Origin: a bacterium
GTDB lineage: Bacteria; Patescibacteriota; Microgenomatia; UBA1400; PJMF01
Assembly: GCA_017431625.1 (NCBI GenBank)
Contig: JAFRKQ010000031.1
Location: 1 to 52,770, forward strand
Direction: 5' to 3'
DNA length: 52,770 nt
Shown: positions 8,602 through 17,512 of the stretch, in pieces
Position numbering within the stretch: position 1 is the stretch's first letter
How the letters are laid out: every line of letters begins with the position of its first letter
Translations under genes and position numbers: made by a program
The notes under the pieces: generated by a model
Databases searched by the model: none
The model's input: only the letters and a program-made list of their open reading frames with translations
Told to the model about the DNA's origin: nothing

Positions 8602-9747
8602 CTATCTGCTGGAGCCAGCAAATTGGGTGGAGTTTTGTGATCGCAAATATCGGTAAGAAACCAGCAATAATAACCCCAAATACCAATAAGTACCAGTAGA
8701 AATCAGCCACGCCGGTATTCGCTGACTCACTACATTGGCATTGTCAAAATGTAATTGCAATAGTAGCCAGGAAATTCCCAGCCACCACCACTGACGATCA
8801 AAACTTAAAATCGCCACCGGATACAGATACACCATATAATGCGGCCAAATCGGTGCGCGTGCCATCAAACCTATCACCAAAAGCATCAAAGGCGGTATAA
8901 CTGTCAATTTTCGCTCACGCCACGACCAAAAAAGCCACCATCCATACCACCAGCCGGCCCAGGCCAAAGCCACCCATTCCCACAGACTACTGGCCCCAGC
9001 CAATCTCGCCAAAGCCGATGACAATGATTGATCATAATAATTGTCCGCACTCACACCATAAATATTGAGCGTGGGTGCCACCCGTGTTGCGTATTGCCAA
9101 CTCAAAGCCGGGGTTAAAAGTGAGTACACCGCTGTCGCGACCATAAATGCACAAACTACTCGCCACTGTTTTTTGACCACAAAATAGGGCACCATAAAAA
9201 TCGGCATGACTTTCAGTCCTGTCGCCAAAGCCAAAAATATCCCCGCCAAAACGGACTTTTGCCGCCACTGCCAACAGTAAAGTGCTAGCATCACCAAAAA
9301 TATCACTAGCAGATTGATCTGCCCCATCCCCAGATTAAACTTAAAACTAAAAGTCTGCATCCCCAAGGCTGTCACTACCGCCCACCGTGCCCACGTGACC
9401 GGCCGATCAAGAAGGCTTAATGTCAAATAAATCATCGCGCCAAAAAAGACATAACCACTCAACACCCACACGCCGACTGCCACGTCACGAGGCACATAAG
9501 TCAAAGGTCGCATCAACACTAGCGCCAGTGGAGGATAAAAAAATGATAAAGCCGGCCCATAGCCCAAATCTTGATAAGGATCCCCACCCTCACGCCATAC
9601 CCGCGCCGCCTGCAAATAAATATCCACATCCAAGGGCCACTGAGTAGGTTTGAGGGTAGCAAAAACTTTAGTGGTCTGTCCAACACTCAGCACTAACAGA
9701 AAGGTTGCAATTATTTCTCGCCAGCTATTTTTGAGTCTTTGCCACAT
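8602..9747 (-). CDS. polytopic mannosyltransferase-like protein (GT87/DUF2029)
   Basis: 381 aa with about 9-10 transmembrane helices. Features of GT-C enzymes of the GT87 family: an acidic DVD after the first helix (near residue 40), FYPPLALVL (69-77), GQINLLV in the middle and GLKVMP. Such enzymes transfer mannose from polyprenyl-phosphate donors to envelope glycans outside the membrane. The start ATG 9747 follows TGATATAAT by 7 nt (leaderless). It ends just before the trpS promoter, so the two genes are tandem but separately transcribed. Confidence 0.75.
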   Translation of the reverse strand: MWQRLKNSWREIIATFLLVLSVGQTTKVFATLKPTQWPLDVDIYLQAARVWREGGDPYQDLGYGPALSFFYPPLALVLMRPLTYVPRDVAVGVWVLSGYVFFGAMIYLTLSLLDRPVTWARWAVVTALGMQTFSFKFNLGMGQINLLVIFLVMLALYCWQWRQKSVLAGIFLALATGLKVMPIFMVPYFVVKKQWRVVCAFMVATAVYSLLTPALSWQYATRVAPTLNIYGVSADNYYDQSLSSALARLAGASSLWEWVALAWAGWWYGWWLFWSWRERKLTVIPPLMLLVIGLMARAPIWPHYMVYLYPVAILSFDRQWWWLGISWLLLQLHFDNANVVSQRIPAWLISTGTYWYLGLLLLVSYRYLRSQNSTQFAGSSR

Positions 9748-9879
9748 GACGCGTATTATATCACACGCAAATGAACCACACTCCAGCAATCACAATTATT
9801 TGTTCTCAAATTGTACAAATTTTTTATACAATAATTACCAGCCTTGTGTACACAATTTTTACTCAATATTTCGACTAAT

Positions 9880-9921
9880 TTGTTAAACATTTGTTAAACG
9901 AATGTTTAACAAATATTAAAC
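9880..9921. repeat. 11-bp phased TTGTTAAAC array, copy A
   Basis: Four 9-mers at 9880, 9891, 9902 and 9913: two TTGTTAAAC, then ATGTTTAAC and ATATTAAAC, with an exact 11-bp step. It lies in the 306-nt gap 9748-10053, which otherwise holds only AT-rich DNA with CTGG and ACAAATTTACAGAC pieces also found beside other copies, and no gene. Confidence 0.85.
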
Positions 9922-10053
9922 GTCTATATCTGGTTTTAAATAACACACAAAATACACAAATTTACAGACAAAAAACATAAAATAATTTTACGAGTCTAAG
10001 CACAAAAAATAAAGTGCCTTTTGAGCACAAATTTTGTATAATTTTGACAAGAA

Positions 10054-10800
10054 TTAAGACGCCTCACTAGTGGCTGCTGGCGTCAAAATCGACATATAAC
10101 TTAGCGTCAGATCATCAATGTCCACACCCACCAAAATACCTAGCAATTCTCCGCGAGCATTAAAAACCGCCCCGCCCGAATCGCCCAAATTGGCCTCCAG
10201 ACGCACTGGCCAGACACTGATTTGCGGATAGCGGATATTACCCCAAGTCTCTTGCAGTGCCAGAGTGTGCAATCCCTTGATCACTCGTCCAGAGACAGGT
10301 TGGTCGTCGTCCAAATAGGCCAGCACGGCCTCGCCCGTGGCCACCCTTTGCGCTATCGGTAGCGCGGGTAATGTAGTGAGACTATTGATGTGGCCCCAAG
10401 CTAGATCATGAGCTAAATCGCTGCGTATCGGCAAAACTGGCCACAAGCCCAATTGCTCATGATAAAAAAACAGGTCTGGCCGACTCATCACGTGAGCCGC
10501 CGATACCACCGTCTGACCATCCAACATGACAGCACGACCCAAAATCCGCCAATGGCCATCAGCCAAAAGTGTTGATGCTGCGGCCGACTGGGCGTCATCA
10601 TCAGCCGCCACCACTATCCACCCCAAATATGATTGTTCCGACTCCGCCACAAAACTACTACCCGGAGTCCGCAACAGCCACTCTGGCAACTGCCCCGCAT
10701 CGTGAAGATGCGTTGCCAGCCACACCAAGCTCACTATCACCAACAACACCCCCAAAATCTGTCCGGTAAGCTGTAGGTAGCGACCTAAGTAGTTTGTCAT
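10054..10800 (-). CDS. membrane-anchored trypsin-like serine protease
   Basis: 248 aa. One N-terminal membrane helix (about 13-30), then a chymotrypsin-fold domain. The triad is visible: His103 (SAAHV), Asp132 (HDLAW) and Ser208 (GDSGG). It has no PDZ domain, unlike DegP/HtrA. SD AGAGGAG precedes the ATG and the gene starts 7 nt after the stop of the S41 protease, so the two form an operon and probably act together on envelope proteins outside the membrane. Confidence 0.85.
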   Translation of the reverse strand: MTNYLGRYLQLTGQILGVLLVIVSLVWLATHLHDAGQLPEWLLRTPGSSFVAESEQSYLGWIVVAADDDAQSAAASTLLADGHWRILGRAVMLDGQTVVSAAHVMSRPDLFFYHEQLGLWPVLPIRSDLAHDLAWGHINSLTTLPALPIAQRVATGEAVLAYLDDDQPVSGRVIKGLHTLALQETWGNIRYPQISVWPVRLEANLGDSGGAVFNARGELLGILVGVDIDDLTLSYMSILTPAATSEAS

Positions 10801-10807
10801 TACTCCT

Positions 10808-12088
10808 CTAAAAAAGCGTCAGCGCCCGCTCTAATATTTCGTCCGTTTCTGTTTCGTAATCTTGCTCCACCTCCACATCAGGCTCAATGCCTTCTTTATT
10901 CAGCCATTGCCCGCCAGGCAACATCCACTGGGCCACCGTGACATTGAGAGCCGCGTCATTGATTAAGTCAATGCGTTCTTGGATCAAGCCTTTGCCAAAA
11001 GTCTTTGTCCCAACAAGGGTGGTACGTTTATTATCGCGCAAAGCCCCGGCCACAATTTCCGAAGACGAAGCACTGCCACCATTGACCAGAGTGATTACTT
11101 TGGTCTTGGTCAAACGCCCCCCGCCACTGGCACGATAGTCATTACTGCGGGTTTTGCCTTTTTCGGTCACCACCACCCCATCATCAATAAACTCGCTGGC
11201 CACATGAATCGCCTCACTAAAATAGCCACCAGGATTATTACGCAAATCAAGAATCACTCCAGCCAGATTTTCCCGATTTACCAATTGATCCACGGCCAGA
11301 TTCCACTCAGTAAAGGTGCGCTCACTAAAGCGAGACAGCTTCAAGTGAGCTACTTGGCGGCCATCGGGCAAAGTCAAATATTCCAGTTTGACCGAATCCA
11401 CCTTGATTTCTTCACGAGTAATAGTGACCTCAAAAGGCTCACCATTGTTATAGTTTTCGCGGTAAATCATGATCGTGACCGTTGTGCCAATTTTGCCGCG
11501 CAAAACTTCTTGAGCGCGATTGAGCGTCCAGCCATAAGTGTCTTCATCAATACCAGCTTTTTCGTCTTTGACGTGAACAATGATGTCACCAGCCAGAAGG
11601 CCAGCGCGCTCTGCCGGTGTCCCATTCAAAGGCGCACCCACGCCGACCAGCGAGTCAATGTAACTCAACTCCACACCAATGCCGCCAAAACTCCCACTCA
11701 AGTCACCCTCGCTGATGGCATTACTCACTGGCGGAATGTACATGGTATAGGGATCACCCAATGAGGCCACCATGCCACCAATCGCCCCGTCTACCATTTG
11801 TTGGGCGTCCATTTCTTCCGACTTGTAGTAGCGACTTTCTAGTAATTCCCACACGCCCCAAAAAAGATTGAAGTCAACGGCTTTGTAGCGAGCCGGCTGC
11901 CCATCATAAGACAAAGTATAGACATCACGGTATTGCTTTTCCAAAAAAGGCACGTGCACACCAAAAAACGTACCCGTGCCCGCAAAATAATAACCGCCCA
12001 CGCCGCCAATAGCCAGCAACAAAATTGCGGTGATGATTTTTCCCAACAATTCTTTGCTTTTTATTGATCGATCCAGCGGCATATCCAT
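10808..12088 (-). CDS. S41 C-terminal processing protease (CtpA/Prc type) with PDZ
   Basis: 426 aa. N-terminal membrane anchor (about 16-37), PDZ domain about 130-215 (GSFGGIGVE, AERAGLLAGD), then the S41 domain with DLRNNPGG (281-288), the Ser in NGGSASSSE (about 336-344) and the general-base Lys366 in TFGKG. Length and order are typical of CtpA. The start ATG 12088 is 6 nt after TAAAAT (leaderless). First gene of a two-protease operon. It would cut exported proteins at their C-termini. Confidence 0.9.
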   Translation of the reverse strand: MDMPLDRSIKSKELLGKIITAILLLAIGGVGGYYFAGTGTFFGVHVPFLEKQYRDVYTLSYDGQPARYKAVDFNLFWGVWELLESRYYKSEEMDAQQMVDGAIGGMVASLGDPYTMYIPPVSNAISEGDLSGSFGGIGVELSYIDSLVGVGAPLNGTPAERAGLLAGDIIVHVKDEKAGIDEDTYGWTLNRAQEVLRGKIGTTVTIMIYRENYNNGEPFEVTITREEIKVDSVKLEYLTLPDGRQVAHLKLSRFSERTFTEWNLAVDQLVNRENLAGVILDLRNNPGGYFSEAIHVASEFIDDGVVVTEKGKTRSNDYRASGGGRLTKTKVITLVNGGSASSSEIVAGALRDNKRTTLVGTKTFGKGLIQERIDLINDAALNVTVAQWMLPGGQWLNKEGIEPDVEVEQDYETETDEILERALTLF

Positions 12089-12133
12089 ATCTCTATTTTA
12101 CCAATCGACTGTCAAATCAACGTCAAAAAAAAC

Positions 12134-12373
12134 CTACGCGTTTTGCACAAATGGCAATAAAGCCAAATGGCGCGCGCGCTTGATCTCTATGGCCAGCTGA
12201 CGTTGCTGTTTTTGGGTCAAACCAGTTTTGACCCGAGGCATGATCATGCCCTGACCCGTGACGAAGTTTTTGAGCACCTCGACATTTTTGTAACTAAAAA
12301 CATATTTGTGATCAATTGCTGATTTAGCAGCTTTGGTCACTTTTGGAGTTAAATCTCTTTTGGCTTTTCTCAT
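12134..12373 (-). CDS. rpsR: 30S ribosomal protein S18
   Basis: 79 aa with the S18 core ([19 protein letters not shown] and the Arg/Lys-rich end [11 protein letters not shown]). Third gene of rpsF-ssb-rpsR, the usual bacterial order. It binds next to S6 on the platform of the small subunit. A weak SD AGAAAG precedes the ATG. The Cys residues of zinc-binding S18 forms are absent. Confidence 0.95.
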   Translation of the reverse strand: MRKAKRDLTPKVTKAAKSAIDHKYVFSYKNVEVLKNFVTGQGMIMPRVKTGLTQKQQRQLAIEIKRARHLALLPFVQNA

Positions 12374-12413
12374 AAATTCTTTCTAAATTGGCCCTCATGG
12401 CCTCAAAAACGGT

Positions 12414-12884
12414 TTAAAAAGGGATATCGCTTTCATCGTCTGTCGGCAAATCTTCAGCCGGTTCTTGCCCCTCTGACGACTCCTCAGTGGGATTCTCACT
12501 ATTGGGCAAAGGTGGCACTTCATTGTTACTCGCGCCAGCATCTCCTTGACGAGACGAAAGAATAATCATATTCTCCACCACGATCTCTGTTGTTTTACGC
12601 TTGACACCGTCATTTCCTTGCCAGTCGCGTGTTTGTAGACGTCCCTCGGCGTAAATTTTGGTGCCTTTATGCAAAAAACTCTGACAAATGCCAGCTAACT
12701 TTGACCAGACGACCAGACTGTGATACTCAACACTGCTTTGTTTTTCGCCATTGCCATTGGCCCATTCCCTATTGGTCGCCAAACCAAAAGAACACACTTG
12801 AGTACCGCTAGGAGTATAACGACACTCAGGGTCGCGGGTGAGATTACCAATTAACTGCACTTTATTCAAAGATCTTACCGACAT
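12414..12884 (-). CDS. ssb: single-stranded DNA-binding protein
   Basis: 156 aa. N-terminal OB-fold (about 1-108: SLNKVQLIGNLTRDPE, YHSLVVWSKLA, KIYAEGRLQTR) and an acidic disordered tail ending DDESDIPF, the tip that recruits replication and repair partners. It lies between rpsF and rpsR as in most bacteria. SD AAGGG upstream of the ATG. Confidence 0.95.
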   Translation of the reverse strand: MSVRSLNKVQLIGNLTRDPECRYTPSGTQVCSFGLATNREWANGNGEKQSSVEYHSLVVWSKLAGICQSFLHKGTKIYAEGRLQTRDWQGNDGVKRKTTEIVVENMIILSSRQGDAGASNNEVPPLPNSENPTEESSEGQEPAEDLPTDDESDIPF

Positions 12885-12957
12885 GATTTTTTCCCTTTTT
12901 ACCGATTCTTTTTCTGACTATAAATTATAAATTACCTAATTTACAAAATTTTTATTG

Positions 12958-13314
12958 TTATTTGGCTGACGATTCTTCCATATTTGCCGCTTGTGGCGCC
13001 ACTTCCACCAGCAGACTGCGGATAACCTCGCGCTTAAGCTCAATACTACGGATCAAGTCACGCGCTTTTGAAGCCGGCATTTTGACAATCAAATGCGTGT
13101 AAAGTGCCTCATTGTAGCGTTTGCCATCTTTTTTGATCACATAGGCAAGCTCTTTTTTACCCCAGTCCACGGTCTCCACGATCTCACCTTCATGACGACC
13201 TACCAAGGAGACAATTTCATCCTTGAGCGAATTAACCTCAGCCGTAGTGTAGGCGGGACCAAGCAAATAAGTAATCTCATACTGACGGATTTCATCTTGC
13301 TTTTGTACCAGCAT
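12958..13314 (-). CDS. rpsF: 30S ribosomal protein S6
   Basis: 118 aa. S6 features: EITYLLGPAYTTAEV, DWGKKELAYVIKKDGKRYNE and YTHLIVKMPASKARDLIRSI. The start is ATG 13314 with the SD AGAGAGG 5 nt upstream; a TTG 21 nt earlier would swallow that SD. First gene of the S6-SSB-S18 operon. Confidence 0.95.
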   Translation of the reverse strand: MLVQKQDEIRQYEITYLLGPAYTTAEVNSLKDEIVSLVGRHEGEIVETVDWGKKELAYVIKKDGKRYNEALYTHLIVKMPASKARDLIRSIELKREVIRSLLVEVAPQAANMEESSAK

Positions 13315-13414
13315 TTTTCCTCTCTCGAGAGCCAAACTCTCTACTTACTATTACTCTGCCAGTTCGTTTCTCTGGACCCGGCCAACGCCGAGCGAACAAG
13401 CTGACACTATTATA
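13315..13414 (-). promoter_or_regulatory. promoter and leader of rpsF operon
   Basis: The extended -10 TGTGGTATAAT (TATAAT at 13414-13409) gives a start near 13402 and an ~88-nt leader. GTTCG (13397-13393) pairs with CGAAC (13366-13362), and inside it CGGC/GCCG make a second stem. S6:S18 complexes bind a bulged hairpin in rpsF leaders of many bacteria, and this could be such a site. I cannot confirm the consensus by eye. Confidence 0.5.
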
Positions 13415-13428
13415 CCACACAATTGACC

Positions 13429-13457
13429 AAAAACCCCGGCCAATTTGACCGGGGTTG
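13429..13457 (-). terminator. terminator of the 13476 surface gene
   Basis: Stem AACCCCGG/CCGGGGTT (13456-13449/13439-13432) with T5 on the minus strand. It lies just before the rpsF promoter and isolates the two units. Confidence 0.85.
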
Positions 13458-13475
13458 ATTTTTCAGGCTCTTTTT

Positions 13476-15029
13476 TTAAAGAGAAGCGGTGATGGTGTAG
13501 GTAATTTCGTTATCATACACACCAGCATTGTTTTGCGCATCGACCACTAAGCGGTAACAAAAGTCATAGTAGTCACCCTCGGCAATGAGGTCACTGGAGG
13601 CGGCCACCGGTGGCTCATTATCAGAGGTAGAAGGAATCAGACCGACAATACCCGTACGATCGCGAGTAGCGAGACGAGAATACTTGTTACCTTCAAAGAT
13701 AGAATTGACTGTAGGCTTATTCTTGATACCGCTTTCTTGTTGGCCAGTATAGCGATTGACGGCTACCGTATAACCAAGACCGGTTTGGTTGCCATCAGCC
13801 CAGGCAGCTGAGGTATAAGGGGTGACATTGGGCCAACCAAAATTGGGAATACAATCACGGTTAATAGTGGTGTTGTTAATCAAGCCTGCGTCCGCATAGC
13901 AAGTGCTATTGTAGTCATTAGTATTACTAATATCATTAAGCGTGTCCTCACGGCGCATATTGCGATTCTGTGTCACGGTCACTTTGTAGCCATGGGCCAC
14001 CGAGGAGCTGACGAAAAGTCGTTGATTGGCATCTACTGGCACACCAACTGTTGCGGCACCGTAATCAATCTTCAAAGGCGTTGTAGAGACTGTAGGTTTA
14101 TTGGCGCATTTGCTCTCAGGATCACCGGCCTCGACACCATCAATGCGGAACATTAGCTGGTATTCTACCTTAGCCTTCACCAACACGTCCTGCATGATCG
14201 TACTGATCAAAACGTCAATGTCACTCAACATATTGGCAGACATGGGATTGGTGCCATCGAACATCTGAATCTTACCAGGAATAGTGATCGCCTCATTAAG
14301 GCTGGCATTGATTTGAGCGGCTGGATTAATGAGATCCTTGATGACAATATTGTAACTGCTGTCATCATTATTTTGAGCATACTCTCCACCACGATTGGGA
14401 GTCCCCGTGTAGGTACACGTGTAAGCGAGGTAACGAATATATTTGCCCGCTTGACCATCAGGAGTCGTGTTATCCAAACTGCTTGCCAGATAGCGATCAT
14501 TTTCCACGTCATAAAGAACCACCGTCGGGTGACCATCATTGGCAGCCGTAAAGGCGGCCGTGCCATTGCTAGCCGTCGGGCAAGTGAAGGTTGATGAATT
14601 CACGCCATTCTTGACAGTAAAGACTTTTTCGTTCGCCCGACCATTGCTCGCGCTCGCTGACTCCGTCGCCGTCGCTACCAAAACACGGATCGAACCATTG
14701 GCCACCGCCGTCTCAATCGGGAAACCAACCGTCAAGTCAGTCGTCACCAAATTGGTACGATCATACTCGTCAGTCATCACGTTGTAAGTAGTCGAGATCG
14801 CCGTCGAGCCAGTGGTCGCCGAACCCGTAGCCGCTATCGAAGCACCGTTATTAGCAGTTGACGTCGGGCCAGTCGCCTGGATGCCATTCGTATTTGGCAA
14901 ACCGGTATTATTTTGCGCCCAAATTGGATGTGCACTTACCGCCGTCACGAGTGACAAGACAGCAATGGCGCCCAGCACGGACATTTTTTGCTTTGTCATT
15001 GTTTCTTTCATCTTCTTTCTCATTCCCAT
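13476..15029 (-). CDS. secreted Asn/Thr-rich surface protein, unrecognised
   Basis: 517 aa. A signal peptide is clear (SVLGAIAVLSLVTAVSA, cleavage near AWAQ), followed by a Ser/Thr/Asn/Ala-rich mature part with four Cys and many beta-type stretches; it contains no known motif that I recognise. Several start codons are possible (ATG 15029, or internal Mets before the signal peptide), none with a strong SD. It follows the 15043 gene by 13 nt, so it is in the same operon, and ends at a strong terminator. Probably an abundant cell-wall or appendage protein; this is inference. Confidence 0.75.
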   Translation of the reverse strand: MGMRKKMKETMTKQKMSVLGAIAVLSLVTAVSAHPIWAQNNTGLPNTNGIQATGPTSTANNGASIAATGSATTGSTAISTTYNVMTDEYDRTNLVTTDLTVGFPIETAVANGSIRVLVATATESASASNGRANEKVFTVKNGVNSSTFTCPTASNGTAAFTAANDGHPTVVLYDVENDRYLASSLDNTTPDGQAGKYIRYLAYTCTYTGTPNRGGEYAQNNDDSSYNIVIKDLINPAAQINASLNEAITIPGKIQMFDGTNPMSANMLSDIDVLISTIMQDVLVKAKVEYQLMFRIDGVEAGDPESKCANKPTVSTTPLKIDYGAATVGVPVDANQRLFVSSSVAHGYKVTVTQNRNMRREDTLNDISNTNDYNSTCYADAGLINNTTINRDCIPNFGWPNVTPYTSAAWADGNQTGLGYTVAVNRYTGQQESGIKNKPTVNSIFEGNKYSRLATRDRTGIVGLIPSTSDNEPPVAASSDLIAEGDYYDFCYRLVVDAQNNAGVYDNEITYTITASL

Positions 15030-15042
15030 TCATTTGACTAAC

Positions 15043-16077
15043 TTATACGCGCGCTCGCACCAAGCCGATCAAATCTTTGATCTGAGCTTGACTCAAGCGG
15101 CCATCATCACGCAAGGTAATCTCGCGCAACAACTCGCCAGATTCCAAATAAGGATTCTCAATCATTTTTTGGATCTTGACTTCTTCTCTTTTTTGCACGC
15201 GGTCAATCAAGCGCTGACGTTGTGCTGTTGCCAGCCGACCATCAGAGCGGGCGGCCACGATATTAAGCAATTCTCTGGTATCCATGTACTGACTATCCAC
15301 GTAAGCACGCACAATTTCTTCTTCGCGTTGTTGTACCGCCCCAATCAGATCTTTACGCTGACTCTCAGACAACTCGCCGGTGGCAATTTTATCCAAAAGT
15401 TGTGAAGCTGACACCAAGCGATTGTCAATCATCTCGCGGATTTTGACTTCTTCACGATTTTGCAAAATTTCAATCAATTCTTTTTGCTGGCCAGGAGTAA
15501 TTTCGGCCATTGAGATCTGTCCCAAAAGATCAGGTGCTTGAGTGTTGGGGTTGGCGATCATTTTCTTGAGCTTTTCGTACTCGCGCTTTTGGACTTCACC
15601 TACCAAGGTGGCGATCTGATCAGGAGTCAAGCGACCATCAAAGCGCGCCCCAATTTGACGCAAAAGTTCACGCGAGGATAAGTACTCATTGGCAATCATC
15701 TTGCGCAACTTTTCCTCTTCTACCTTTTGCTCTTCAGTGGTGCGGAAAACATCTTTTTTGGGCTTACCTACAAAACTAGCTTGATCCCGTTTTTGATTGA
15801 TACCCATACCAAAATCTTTTTGCTTGGGCACAAAGTCCTGGTTGGGTTTACTCTCGGGCATCATGGGCGCTTGAGGACGTGGCACCACTTGTGTTGTCTG
15901 AGCGCTCTCGCGAGCGGACTCACTGCGAGCTGGGCGAGCACTGACTGGGGATTGGCTGGGACGAGCCGAGTTGTTAAATTGAGGTGGAGCCATCGGAGGC
16001 AAGAGATCATCACCTGCTCCGACAGGTCGACCCTGCATTGCTCCGGTGAAACTATTTGCTTTGAAATCATCAGCCAT
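15043..16077 (-). CDS. five-repeat helical protein
   Basis: 344 aa. A Pro/Ser/Ala-rich disordered first 115 residues is followed by five repeats of about 43-45 residues (near 121, 165, 208, 252 and 297). The repeat pattern is KIxKMIxNxxLxSxELLxxI, then RxDGRLxxxQxxxLIxxVQKRE, so two or three helices each. Cytoplasmic by sequence. The start is ATG 16077 with SD GAAGAAAG; TGTATAAT at 16118-16113 is the promoter. It is upstream of, and co-transcribed with, the exported 13476 protein. Function unknown. Confidence 0.75.
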   Translation of the reverse strand: MADDFKANSFTGAMQGRPVGAGDDLLPPMAPPQFNNSARPSQSPVSARPARSESARESAQTTQVVPRPQAPMMPESKPNQDFVPKQKDFGMGINQKRDQASFVGKPKKDVFRTTEEQKVEEEKLRKMIANEYLSSRELLRQIGARFDGRLTPDQIATLVGEVQKREYEKLKKMIANPNTQAPDLLGQISMAEITPGQQKELIEILQNREEVKIREMIDNRLVSASQLLDKIATGELSESQRKDLIGAVQQREEEIVRAYVDSQYMDTRELLNIVAARSDGRLATAQRQRLIDRVQKREEVKIQKMIENPYLESGELLREITLRDDGRLSQAQIKDLIGLVRARV

Positions 16078-16228
16078 ATATACTTTCTTCAATTTTACAT
16101 TAATTTTCTCTCATTATACACCCGCAAAATAAATTTTGCAAGTATCCGCATTGTAAACTATTATCTGCCAAAATGCAAGCGGCAATTTTTCTCCAGCTTT
16201 TACCTCTAGCGTGTGGTATAATACCCAC

Positions 16229-17329
16229 ATGTCACTCTCAATTGGAATTGTTGGTCTACCAAATGTGGGCAAATCCACCCTCTTTAACGCTTTGCTCAAA
16301 AGTGAACAAGCCCTTGCCGCCAATTATCCTTTTGCCACCATCGAACCCAATGTCGGCATCGCCGCCGTCCCCGATGAACGCCTGGCCGCTCTCGCTCCCA
16401 TTGTCCACACCACCACCATCAAACCCGCCACTATTGAATTTGTCGATATTGCTGGGCTTGTCAAAGGTGCCAGTCAAGGTGAAGGCCTCGGCAATAAATT
16501 CCTCTCTCATATCAAGGCCACCAGCGCCATCGCTCACGTTTTGCGCGTTTTTACTGACCCAGACATTATTCGCGACACCCCAGTCGATCCCTTAGCTGAT
16601 CTCGCTACTGTTCGCACCGAGCTCCAGCTGGCCGACCTCGAAATCTTAAGCCGTCAGACGCCACCCAAAGGAAGCGTCAGTCCCGCGGCCACACAACGTT
16701 TTGATTTGATCCAAAAATTCACTGCTACCCTCAATGAGGGCCACAATCTGAGCGACCGCATCAAGACTTTAAGCGACGACGAGCAGACGCTGGCCCGTCA
16801 AATCGCTACCGAGCTCAATCTGCTCACCCACAAAAGTGAACTTTTTGTCCTCAATGTTGATGAAAATGATCTGTCTCAAGCTGCTAACATTACTACCGAC
16901 TGGAGCCAAAAGTTACATGTTCCTGCCAAACAAATCATCGTCGTTTCCGCCAAAGTCGAGGCAGAGCTGGCGAGCCTGAGCGAACAGGAGGCTCGCGACT
17001 ATCTCCAGACACTGGGTCTGAGTGAATCAGGTCTTGATCGCCTCGCTCGTGCCGCTTATCAGACACTCCAGCTTCAATCCTTCTTGACTGCCGGCGAGCT
17101 CGAGGTCAAAGCGTGGACGATCCCTCAAGGGACCACCGCCGTCAATGCCGCTGGAGTCATTCACACTGATTTTATCAAGACTTTCATTAAGGCAAAGGTA
17201 GTCACCTTTGTGGACTTTGTCGCTTTAGGCGGCTGGAAAGCTGCCGCCGACGCGGGCAAAGTCCGCCTCGAGGGTCGCGACTATGTCATGCAGCCCGATG
17301 ACATTGTGGAGTTTGTTTTGGGCAAATAA
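16229..17329 (+). CDS. ychF: ribosome-binding ATPase YchF/OLA1 family
   Basis: 366 aa, normal length. P-loop GLPNVGKST (9-17), G3 DIAGLVKG, G4-like NVDE (the altered motif that gives ATP preference in this family) and a C-terminal TGS domain (about 280-366). TATAAT (16217-16222) lies 6 nt before ATG 16229, so leaderless. Works with ribosomes or the 50S subunit in the cytoplasm. Confidence 0.95.
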   Translation: MSLSIGIVGLPNVGKSTLFNALLKSEQALAANYPFATIEPNVGIAAVPDERLAALAPIVHTTTIKPATIEFVDIAGLVKGASQGEGLGNKFLSHIKATSAIAHVLRVFTDPDIIRDTPVDPLADLATVRTELQLADLEILSRQTPPKGSVSPAATQRFDLIQKFTATLNEGHNLSDRIKTLSDDEQTLARQIATELNLLTHKSELFVLNVDENDLSQAANITTDWSQKLHVPAKQIIVVSAKVEAELASLSEQEARDYLQTLGLSESGLDRLARAAYQTLQLQSFLTAGELEVKAWTIPQGTTAVNAAGVIHTDFIKTFIKAKVVTFVDFVALGGWKAAADAGKVRLEGRDYVMQPDDIVEFVLGK

Positions 17330-17394
17330 TTTTGTGGTTTTGTCACGCGGCTGTAAATTTCTGTACTTTGTTTGTCACCAAAAACCAGGCGTTT

Positions 17395-17436
17395 TTGTTA
17401 AACGTTTGTTAAACAAATGTTAAACAGCTGTTTAAC
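17395..17436. repeat. 11-bp phased TTGTTAAAC array, copy B
   Basis: Units at 17395, 17406, 17417 and 17428 (two TTGTTAAAC, ATGTTAAAC, CTGTTTAAC) with an 11-bp step, in the convergent gap between ychF and the 17513 gene. ACCAGG lies just before it, as beside other copies. Confidence 0.85.
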
Positions 17437-17446
17437 AAGGCATATT

Positions 17447-17490
17447 CTTTGCCCGCGCTCCAAGAGCGCGGGCAAAGACGAAACGAAATA
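17447..17490 (-). terminator. hairpin and conserved 3'-UTR motif of the 17513 gene
   Basis: The 14-bp stem CTTTGCCCGCGCTC/GAGCGCGGGCAAAG (17447-17460/17464-17477) is identical to the one after the 5642 gene, and on the minus strand it is preceded by the same TATTTCGTTTCGT motif (17490-17478). No U-run follows it here, so it may stabilise an RNA end rather than terminate by itself. Confidence 0.65.
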
Positions 17491-17512
17491 AGAAACTTAC
17501 TAGACTACAAAC

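Noticed and set aside
10979-11764. 261-codon plus-strand ORF over the S41 protease
   Set aside because: Antisense shadow; it has none of the usual start signals.
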